DNA of 64,000 nt from Naumovozyma dairenensis CBS 421 (taxonomy: Eukaryota > Ascomycota > Saccharomycetes > Saccharomycetales > Saccharomycetaceae). This document shows, piece after piece, positions 10,925 through 20,080 of the stretch (positions are counted from its first letter, which is position 1; each line of letters opens with the position of its first letter). A program made the translations under genes and the position numbers. The notes beneath the pieces were generated by a model. That model searched no databases. It was not told where the DNA came from and saw only the letters and a list, made by a program, of their open reading frames with translations. The DNA lies in assembly GCF_000227115.2 (NCBI RefSeq), contig NC_016485.2, forward strand, positions 1,216,025 to 1,280,024, given 5' to 3'.

Positions 10925-11344
10925 GGTAAGCTTTCTAGATTATGTAATTCAGTCAACCATACCTAATTTTATACGCGTATATGTATAAAGTTTTATCGAA
11001 ATAAAAATATATGTAAGGCAACCTTTTGTAACAGCACATCTATGAAAAATGAATGAATATTTGAAATTTTTTATAATGCATGAATTAGAATATTGTTCCT
11101 TGAATTGAGTATATGCATTCGTTTTTGAGTTCGTTAAAAAAAGTTCGAATTGTGAATATAACTGGTACCAGTGCTCCCAAAATTCCTAGAGGGTAAAATA
11201 TAGGACTTATTAAATAATATCTCAGGGAAAAAAGAAATTAAAACAAACAAAAATTATTAAAACTGTGGAAGAAAATATTATCAAAATTATTAATACATAC
11301 AATTTGTTATTATTACAAACGAAGGAAGCGACAACGTGCCATTT
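10925..11344. other. Convergent RVS161/SAT4 3' region
   Basis: AT-rich 420 bp between two converging genes. It holds only likely 3' UTR and polyadenylation sequence (TATATA-type and A-rich motifs) and no gene. Confidence 0.6.
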
Positions 11345-13471
11345 TTATTTCATGGAACGACTTTGAAGACATGTAACGATTTCTCTACCCCATTCACTAT
11401 TTAAAACTTGTTTAGCTGTTAATCTTCTATTAGAAACAGGATCTAACATCGAATAAACAACATTTCTACATCTCGCCCTTTTTAAACGTTCGATAGGTTC
11501 ATAACCAGTTTTTTTCGTCCTATCTTTAATATACTTCATATAAAGGGGATCCTCTTTTTTAGCTACATCCCATAAATGTTTACCTAATCTCATGGCCATA
11601 TAAATAATACCACAAGCCCAAATATCTAGTGGTCTTGGATCGAATTCTTCCTGAATATACTCCTCTGGTGCGATATAGCCAGATGACCCACAAATACCAC
11701 CACTTAAAGCTACTTTTCCTTCCCATGCCATTTTAAAACAATCACTATTACCGAAATCAGTAATTTTTAAGGTCCCATTCGAAGTTAGTAATATATTTTC
11801 AGGTTTTAAGTCTCTATGAGCAACTCCGACTTCATGCATAAATGCAACACCTCTCATTATTTGTTTAAAGAAACAATCTGCTTCTTTATAATCTAATTTC
11901 CCATTAGCAACGATCAAAGAAAATAGATCACCACCTGAGCAATATTCCATCACTTGATAGAATTTATTATTGATATCTTGGAATAAATCTAATGATCTAA
12001 TAATATTAGTATGTTGTAATGATGCAGTCAAGCAAAATTCTGAACATAACCTTGTAGCATACTTTTTTTCGTTTTCACCTGATCTTATAGTAAATTCTTT
12101 AACAGCATAATAAAGCGTAACCATTCCATCATCGACTTCAGTGTCACCGCTTTTATTCTTGTCCCTTATAGCTTGTTGTTGTTTTGTTGCAATACAGTCA
12201 GTGGTAATCCTGTGCTCCTTTGTTAGCTCCTTTGGTATCTTTTTCACACAGATTCTTACTGTACCATATGCTCCTCTCCCCAAGACCTCTTGACAATTTC
12301 CATATTTTTCACCAAATGTGGGAAGTTTCTTACCTTTAAAAAGATTGGCAGTCGCATCGGATTCGTTCTCATTTTGTGATTCGGATTTGGATTTAGATTT
12401 GGACTTAGATTTGGACTTAGATTTGGACTTTTTTTTCGCTGCAGCATTATTCTTAGCGTTAATTTCCATTTGTTTCAAAAGATTAGCTAACAGAATTGGA
12501 GGAGTAGCATTAGCGTTTTGTAAATCGATAATATCAGGGACAGCACTTATGGCTTCATTTCTCAATCTTTGACTTGGTGATCCACCCATCATGTTTTTTA
12601 TCATTGTTGATAATTTTTCTTGTCTTTTTGTCTTCTTTAGATTATGTAGGTGGTGCCCATTTTCAAGTACTACGAATCCATTCTTCTTAGTCTTTAATGA
12701 GGATGAGGATGCGGATGTCGAGCATGAAGTTGACTTTTTGGCAACTTTTGTCTCTGCCTTTGATGGTTCTGTGGAAGGAGATATTATCTCTTTTTGTAAT
12801 CTTGTAATTGCTGTCTTTTTCGGATCCTTTAACTCCCTTACTATGGATTCCTTGCTGTGTTTAGCGGTAGAAGTAGAAGAGTAAGAACTAGGAGGAGGAG
12901 CAATAGGATAGGGAGTTCCATGGAGACGACCGTTTTCATAATAAGTGCAAGTGTTCTGAGTGGCATGACGGTTGTGGTGATGATGAGAATGAGGATGAGA
13001 ATGAGAATTGTTCTTCTTGGAAGCATTACTTTTATTGATATGAGCCTTATTAGCAGAAGACACGTTGGATGAAGATGAAGTGCCAGAGGAAGAATAGCTT
13101 GAATGTGTTGGAGAATATGATAAAAGATCAAAGGATTGTTCATACTTATCCAGTTTCTTTTTGATATCATTTTTTATGCTACTTTCGTGTAGCAAACCCG
13201 TCTTTGATGCCACAGCTTTCAAATTTTTATTGTTATATATAATGCTACTAGATGTTTTCATGTCCGTTGAAGGTATAGATAACGAAGAAGATGTCATATC
13301 ATTATTATTATTAATATTTTTGCCATTTTCCTTTTTCTTGTCGGTGTTATTATTCGTTTTTGGAGTAGTCGTCAATGGTTTAACAGTTCCTCCACCAAAT
13401 AACTTTTTCACTTTTGATGAGATGTTGTTTTTCTTTGTAATGACAGTAGATGGATCAATATTAGTAGTCAT
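11345..13471 (-). CDS. SAT4: Serine/threonine kinase Sat4/Hal4 (ion homeostasis)
   Basis: Sat4/Hal4 and its paralogue Hal5 stabilise the Trk potassium transporters and other permeases at the plasma membrane. The first ATG is at 13471 (MTTNIDPST), giving 708 residues against 603 in S. cerevisiae; an upstream TTG is not a credible start. The long N-terminal half is low complexity (Ser, Asn and His-rich, with alternating Lys-Ser). It keeps the family block KRQEKLSTMIKNMM. The kinase domain has the glycine loop GRGAYGTV near 397-405, AVKEF, HRDLKPEN near 551-558 and DFG near 572. The chain ends with the family's SEWGREI element. The expanded N-terminus explains the extra length. The position beside RVS161 confirms identity. 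Confidence 0.95.
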   Translation of the reverse strand: MTTNIDPSTVITKKNNISSKVKKLFGGGTVKPLTTTPKTNNNTDKKKENGKNINNNNDMTSSSLSIPSTDMKTSSSIIYNNKNLKAVASKTGLLHESSIKNDIKKKLDKYEQSFDLLSYSPTHSSYSSSGTSSSSNVSSANKAHINKSNASKKNNSHSHPHSHHHHNRHATQNTCTYYENGRLHGTPYPIAPPPSSYSSTSTAKHSKESIVRELKDPKKTAITRLQKEIISPSTEPSKAETKVAKKSTSCSTSASSSSLKTKKNGFVVLENGHHLHNLKKTKRQEKLSTMIKNMMGGSPSQRLRNEAISAVPDIIDLQNANATPPILLANLLKQMEINAKNNAAAKKKSKSKSKSKSKSKSKSESQNENESDATANLFKGKKLPTFGEKYGNCQEVLGRGAYGTVRICVKKIPKELTKEHRITTDCIATKQQQAIRDKNKSGDTEVDDGMVTLYYAVKEFTIRSGENEKKYATRLCSEFCLTASLQHTNIIRSLDLFQDINNKFYQVMEYCSGGDLFSLIVANGKLDYKEADCFFKQIMRGVAFMHEVGVAHRDLKPENILLTSNGTLKITDFGNSDCFKMAWEGKVALSGGICGSSGYIAPEEYIQEEFDPRPLDIWACGIIYMAMRLGKHLWDVAKKEDPLYMKYIKDRTKKTGYEPIERLKRARCRNVVYSMLDPVSNRRLTAKQVLNSEWGREIVTCLQSRSMK
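12378..12433 (-). repeat. Hexanucleotide repeat coding for alternating Lys-Ser
   Basis: Tandem GATTTG/GACTTA-type hexamers on the plus strand encode about eight Lys-Ser pairs in the SAT4 N-terminal region. It is likely length-variable. Confidence 0.85.
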
Positions 13472-15898
13472 CTGAGCATACAATTGTATAATGTAACTGA
13501 ATTTCTCTTGAAGGTATGAGTATCAATAATAAAAACTTTAGTGAGACAAAAAACTTTGTACTATGATGGTTAAAGTAGGTAATAGCAGGAAATGGTAAAC
13601 TATATCGAAGAGATGGAATTAGTTGTCTGTTCTCTCTAGACTTACTTAATTCTCTCTTCCGTCAAACTATGCTATGACGTATAGATAGTGATCTGGACTG
13701 TATTGCCAACAAAGTTCTTACGATACGTTCGTACGTTAGCGAACAATCAGAATAGTGGTTGGAACAAATGCTTCGGTTTTGCCACTTATAACACTTGAAC
13801 TTTACGTAAACTTTGAAAGCTCAATGTTTTTCCTTGCGAAAGAACGATACAAGGAAAAAAGTTCTGATATGTTCTGTTGGCACTGTACTCTCCGTTTATA
13901 TATTGAAAATATATACTACAAATAATCATGATCGGAGTGTTTAGTCTTGCACATTCTACGCATTGACTAACTATTTTAGTCGCTATTTGATATCCTTAGT
14001 TTATGTCATTGATAATGTACGTACGTAATATGTATGATTCACTTATATTTTTTTTGACAGAGAAACAAGAAGCGGAACGCACATTAACTGGAAAAAAAAA
14101 GTTTCTACAAAAAATGAATGTCCCTTCTGGGAAACTGGGGGGGGATGAGGGAGTGTGTTAGAATAGCCCCCACCGCTGTTAACCGTTTTGGGAAACACTA
14201 CAGTAGATACGTACCTTCTCAGAGACAATAACTTCTCTCAAAGAGGAGAATTGGTTGGGCAGCCATACCTAAGAGAAATCATGCGATGCCACCCCCGGTG
14301 GGACATGGGCGTTGGAAGAAAATTTCTTATTTCTTCCATTGTTATCGTTATTACATGCGTATTGTATGTGGTGCACATATGTAGACCTACATCGGAAAGT
14401 ACATCCGAAGGTTGCGAACCATATAGCCGCCCAGCTTCCTGCTAACAAAGTTTCCCTAAAGAGTAATTGCTAAACAATAACCATTATAACATACGATAAT
14501 GTTATAATAATATTTATAGTACGTATCCACCAGAGACTCTATACGATTACAATGTCAACAGAATGATTTTGCCCCTTTCTTTCGACAACAACAAGTAGCG
14601 GAATATAATCACCGACAGTTGGCGGGCATTACTATTGGGTGTTGTGCCTATTCGAGAGTATGAGGTTCTGAGTGTCTATCTTCTTTACACATCATAATTG
14701 GCATAATAATCAAATATCATTTGAACTAATCTTTTTTCCACTCTCCTTACTAACTGACCGAGTCCATAAAGTATAAGTGATTTGTGAATCCACCCTCCGT
14801 CTCAGTACATTCTTAGACAAAAGTGACATACGAATTTTTCTAGTCTCCTTACCCATTGAAACAATTTTAAATTGTTGCCAATATGTGTGTGAGTTAGTGT
14901 TAGTGTTAGTGTAAGGTTTCCATTCTGTGAAGGATATCCCGTAAAAATATACTTTGTAAATATGTGCGTAACTATGTACGTCTATTTCAGAAGTTAATTA
15001 CTACCAAAGTGATTAAGAAATAAACAACGGTAAAGTGAAATAACGCGCCCATTCATAGTGTTATACATCAGGTCAGTAAACTATTTTCACTTTTTTTTAG
15101 ATATGGTATATATATCATTAGCCTACGTTCTTCCCCCTCCCCCCCCATGTAAATCCTTTGAAATGAAAGATAAAATGTTATCCACTTATGATAACCTTTT
15201 AACATGTTGTCGTATTTTCTATAAAGTTAACTTTCGGTTTCTGAACCCAACTATATATGATGTTTCTAGAATCATATATTTCATAAACTGGTCTGCAATA
15301 CACGGTGAAGTTACTTGAGCAATTAAGCGTGGGCAGCATACCACAAAATTTGGTAAGATAAATTAGAGCCTTATAATATACAATATATATCACTAGATCC
15401 TTCTTAGTACTAGGTTCACTTTTCCCCTTGTCGGAAATGTAGTAATTTATCTTTGTTAGTTTCACTTCTCCATGCAGAAAGTAATGAACAGGGATAACGA
15501 TTATTAGTTCCCATCTTTACGATGTGTGTTGTGTATTTTTGAAGAAACACATGGAAATTTATTCTACCATGAAGCTAATAGTATAGCATTGTTCTTTAGC
15601 CATGTAGTCTATACTCCCATTCTATCAAATCCCAGTTGAAAGTGACCATGTAGTTCGAAATTTCGACCACACGTTACTGCGGCGGTATACGTAGAGGGAT
15701 GTTTTTGTCTCAGGAATAACTAACAAAGAATTGCTCCATGAAAAGGGATGCAAACGAATATGAGAAGATAAAACCAGATACAAGCATATATCCGTAGGTT
15801 ACTATCAAAGTACCGCTGTCATTTTACTTTTGTCACATCATTATATCGTTTCCTGTGAATTGCATTTGAAGCCGATTTTAATTGATGGAGCAAGAAAC
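13472..15898. other. 2.4 kb gene-poor region
   Basis: No supported gene. The longest frames (14188-14445 from a TTG, 15058-15318, and 15199-15465 on the minus strand) resemble nothing I know. It holds several TACGTA palindromes (13803, a double one at 14018, 14208, 14520, 15688), a G-run near 14138, a C-run near 15134 and a short TTAGTG tandem at 14891-14915. It could contain an unrecognised RNA gene or a decayed gene. Confidence 0.45.
14891..14915 (+). repeat. Short tandem TTAGTG repeat
   Basis: About three to four units of TTAGTG in an otherwise gene-free region. It is a microsatellite and not a telomere array at this length. Confidence 0.75.
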
Positions 15899-15902
15899 AT
15901 GA
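15885..15902 (+). promoter_or_regulatory. Five-codon upstream ORF overlapping the next start (ATGA)
   Basis: ATG at 15885 opens a frame of five codons ending in TGA at 15900-15902. That stop overlaps the main ATG at 15899-15901 as ATGA. A scanning ribosome would meet the short frame first, so translation of the main gene may depend on leaky scanning or reinitiation. Transcription of this ATG is assumed, not shown. Confidence 0.45.
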
Positions 15903-15955
15903 TAGAGAATAAACCAATCGATCCAAGACTGCAGCAGCAGCAACAGCAACAACAA

Positions 15956-15994
<39 letters not shown>

Positions 15995-16603
15995 CAACAG
16001 CAACAACAGTTATTTGTGACTCCTCAGACAGAAAATCTGACCTATTTGTATCAATTAACAGAAACATTATTCAATCAAATAAATGAAAATAAATTACAAA
16101 AGCAAAAAATATTAAGAAACATAGACTCATTATCTAATAAACTAATAGCGAATTCACATTCTAACACTAAAAAAATTGAAACACAACAAGATATTGTACT
16201 CTTCACTAAATTCATTGAGAAAAGAATCGGTAATGACAATAGTAAGATAATTTTCAACCCAGATGATAAGATTCAATTAGAGAATGATAAAGAACTAATA
16301 ATTTTACAAAAGCAAAATGAACAATTACGTTCATTACTACAAGATACGAAAACCTCCAGTGCGGAGACGTTGAGTTTATTGAAATTGAATGAAAATTCAT
16401 TCAATGAAGTGGTAACATTGTTAAGGAATGATGTTTTGAAGACTCATTGTTTGTTTATTGATATTATCAAAAAGAGATATAATGAAAAATTCAACTATCT
16501 GAAAGATCAAGAATTTAATACGTATCTTGAAGGAATCAATGATCTACAAAAGTTGATGGATATTTCAGAAATTTATAAAGATTTATTAAGATTACTTGAA
16601 TAA
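15899..16603 (+). CDS. Polyglutamine coiled-coil protein of unknown function
   Basis: I do not recognise this gene. From the first ATG it encodes 234 residues; the frame is open further upstream but only with a TTG. After the MIENKPIDPRL leader comes an uninterrupted run of about 26 Gln (15932-16009, mixed CAG/CAA). A largely helical, charged remainder follows, with heptad-like Leu/Ile/Asn patterns (for example LQKQNEQLRSLLQD) and a Leu-rich C-terminal helix ending LLRLLE. No membrane segment or catalytic motif is visible. The architecture of a small helical protein with a short N-tail recalls subunits of kinetochore or Mediator-type complexes, but that is only an impression. It lies alone between SAT4 and the SDR gene, at a join of two conserved gene blocks. 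Confidence 0.75.
15932..16009 (+). repeat. CAG/CAA repeat coding for polyglutamine
   Basis: Seventy-eight bases of in-frame CAG and CAA codons. The mixture of the two codons suggests selection for the glutamine tract beyond pure repeat slippage. Confidence 0.9.
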
Positions 16604-16943
16604 TAAGTACATACTCAAACAAGAGAAGTGTGAATATATATAATTTTATTCTTATTTTGAATTTGAATTTGAATTTGATGAGGCACCTTTATGTGCTATG
16701 TTTTTGGTAGAATACTAGAATGTTCACTAAAATGGGAAAATGGGATTTTTGTTTATTTTTTATGATATATTTCCTCCAAAAACCTAGCTCCAGCTTGCCA
16801 ACTGAAAATTGAAAATGAATAATGAAAAATAAATAATTTTTGTAAAAAGGGATATCATGTTAAAACGGATCATCAAAAAGGAAACTGAACGCTAATACGA
16901 AGTTTCTATTACAACTCAGTGCCCAAGAAGGCAAGAGAAGAGA
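16604..16943. other. Intergenic region upstream of the SDR gene
   Basis: AT-rich 340 bp holding the 3' region of the polyglutamine gene (with a short GAATTT tandem near 16659-16676) and the SDR promoter. I see no gene. Confidence 0.5.
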
Positions 16944-17705
16944 ATGAAAAAAGTAGTCATCGTAACTGGAGTTTCAAGAGGTATCGGCAAATCAATTGTC
17001 AAGCAATTACTATCATTAGATTCTGAAACAATTGTCTATGGTATATCAAGGAGTCCTATTAAAGATGGGGATACTATTGAAGAGGAATATAAAGAGAGAT
17101 TCATTAAAATTACAGGCGACATTACGGACGAATCGTCCATTAAGGAGCTTATTAAAGAAGCTTTAACTGCTCATGGGAGAATTGATTCTATCATTATAAA
17201 TGCTGGTATCCTTGAACCTGTGGCAAATGTCGGTGAAGTAGATCTCCCTGCGTGGAAGAAGCTATTTGATGTAAATTTCTTCAGTGCTGTATCTTTAGTT
17301 TCTCAATGTTTACCATATGTGGATAAGAGTAATGGGTCTGTTATTTTTGTTAGTTCTGGAGCAAGTGTGAAAGCTTACTACGGTTGGGCTGCATATTCGG
17401 CATCTAAAGCTGCATTAAATAGTTTCGCCATGAGTGTAGCCTCAGAGAGACCCAAGATTAAGACAATTACTGTTGCTCCAGGTGTTGTAGATACACAAAT
17501 GCAAGTCGATATTAGGGAGAAATTCGGGCCTGAATCAATGACTAGAGAGTCCCTAGAAAGGTTCACTGATTTGTATAACGAGAAGAAATTGTTAGATCCA
17601 ATCATACCGGCTACTATCTATGCGAAATTAGCAATCAGGGGTATTCCCGATGAATTAAATGGGAAATATGTAAGATATGATGACCCAAGGCTCTCCTTTT
17701 TCTAA
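16944..17705 (+). CDS. Short-chain dehydrogenase/reductase (YIR035C/IRC24-like)
   Basis: A classical NAD(P)-dependent short-chain dehydrogenase of 253 residues. S. cerevisiae has a tandem pair, YIR035C and IRC24 (YIR036C); Irc24 reduces dicarbonyls such as benzil. The N-terminal Rossmann motif TGVSRGIG is at residues 8-15, NAG at about 90-92, the catalytic serine in VFVSSGAS near 138-141 and YSASK (Tyr and Lys of the active site) near 152-156. The cofactor segment APGVVDTQMQV follows. YIR035C has the same length and the same conserved ILEPV-type segment. A decayed second copy lies directly downstream, followed by LYS1, which is the chromosome IX neighbourhood. Substrate unknown; which member of the S. 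cerevisiae pair it equals cannot be decided here. Confidence 0.93.
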   Translation: MKKVVIVTGVSRGIGKSIVKQLLSLDSETIVYGISRSPIKDGDTIEEEYKERFIKITGDITDESSIKELIKEALTAHGRIDSIIINAGILEPVANVGEVDLPAWKKLFDVNFFSAVSLVSQCLPYVDKSNGSVIFVSSGASVKAYYGWAAYSASKAALNSFAMSVASERPKIKTITVAPGVVDTQMQVDIREKFGPESMTRESLERFTDLYNEKKLLDPIIPATIYAKLAIRGIPDELNGKYVRYDDPRLSFF

Positions 17706-17997
17706 GGTAACATCATATGTATGTACGTAACAAGTAAACTAAGAGTCTTCTCTTCATTTATTCCAGTATTTTTCCCCGTTCATAGCAATTTGAGGTTTGT
17801 ATCATTGTTCATGATTTAATCGAAGACCGCTCGTCAAATAACTGCATATGCAGATAAAACCTATAACTCGTTAAGAAGTCGCTATTACGTTTCAGACTAG
17901 CAAAGATCTAAGTGAGAAAAACAATAAAGAAAAAATAATTTTATTGTTGTTACTGATGGTCCACAAGGGAGTGGCATAATAATTATGAAAACGAAGT

Positions 17998-18230
17998 ATT
18001 ATCATTAGATTCCGAAACCATTGCGCATAGTCATTGTGACAGATGTTAGTTCCATTAATAGATTTCTACAACAGGCTTTGAATGCTCTCATAGGAGAATC
18101 TAACTTCTCTTTGTAAATACAAGTGTGTCGGAACCTCTGACAACCCTCAATAAAATAAATCTGTATACAGGGAACACATTATTTAATACCAGTTTCTTCA
18201 GTAAAGAAGCGACAGCCTCTTATCGTGTTG
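17998..18230 (+). pseudogene. Relic of a second tandem SDR gene
   Basis: This stretch has no open frame but carries pieces of the SDR gene just upstream. The 24 bases at 18000-18023 match 17011-17034 at 22 positions. Translation from 18027 gives IVIVTDVSS, like the VVIVTGVSR start of the intact gene. A frame from about 18114 gives spaced matches including N...EP, ...LF... and FFS to residues 90-121 of the intact protein. Frames are broken by stops, and the first two segments are in reversed order. It most likely represents the decayed partner of the YIR035C/IRC24-type tandem pair. The exact boundaries are approximate. Confidence 0.75.
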
Positions 18231-18365
18231 AACAGCTCAAACTCAAGCTATGATAATGTGACAGTGCGCTTGCTAAACGTTCAGTTCGGTAATTTAATTT
18301 ACGGAGTTTTTTCCCCCGGAATTTTCAAATGAATTTTTGCTTTGCGACGAAAAAAATTGTAAAAC

Positions 18366-18371
18366 GAGTCA
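18366..18371 (-). promoter_or_regulatory. Gcn4 core site upstream of LYS1
   Basis: GAGTCA on the plus strand reads TGACTC on the minus strand, the Gcn4 core, about 310 bp upstream of the LYS1 ATG. General amino acid control of LYS genes is established in S. cerevisiae, so the location is sensible. The gap downstream makes the true distance uncertain. Confidence 0.45.
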
Positions 18372-18427
18372 TATATATCGAGAACAAAAATTCCGAGGGA
18401 ACTATCTACGCTCACTACCTAGAGATT

Positions 18428-18527
18428 NNNNNNNNNNNNNNNNNNNNNNNNNNNNNNNNNNNNNNNNNNNNNNNNNNNNNNNNNNNNNNNNNNNNNNNNN
18501 NNNNNNNNNNNNNNNNNNNNNNNNNNN
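18428..18527. other. Scaffold gap (100 N)
   Basis: Exactly 100 unknown bases in the LYS1 upstream region. The round length suggests a gap of unknown real size. Confidence 0.99.
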
Positions 18528-18644
18528 ACGAAATCATTGAGCCACATAAGTAATATATAAATGGATGTTATCTCGAAGTTCTGTCAATATACTTTTGCTT
18601 TCGTATATTTCTTATGTTCTTATCTTGTTACATACTTTAAATAA

Positions 18645-19799
<1,155 letters not shown>

Positions 19800-20080
19800 A
19801 GTAACTACAATACTATAATTAACTTCTATAATTTTTTGATTCTTCCCTTTTGTACATATAGACCTTCAATATAACCCTTTCATCATTTAAAGACTCTTTA
19901 TTCTTACATATTCTTTCGTTCTTCACTTCAAACCTTCTATAGACCATGAAAAACACTTAGACTAAGGAAAAGATCTGCAAATTAGTTAATTTTTTTATTA
20001 TCTATAGATTAATTTAGGTTTAGTCGAAATGAATGTTTTTTCTATATGATGTATATATATATCTTGTTGGTAATTATGAC

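Noticed and set aside
12256..13475. Several long frames opposite or overlapping SAT4
   Set aside because: They arise from low-complexity repeats read in other frames; SAT4 itself is clearly the coding strand and frame.
14188..14445. 85-codon frame in the gene-poor region with one hydrophobic segment
   Set aside because: It begins with TTG and has no recognisable relative. A single hydrophobic stretch is common by chance in AT-rich DNA.
14891..14915. Internal telomere-like repeat
   Set aside because: TTAGTG units are too few and do not match known budding yeast telomere repeats; called a microsatellite instead.
15830..15898. Upstream extension of the polyglutamine gene
   Set aside because: The open frame begins with TTG; the first in-frame ATG is at 15899.
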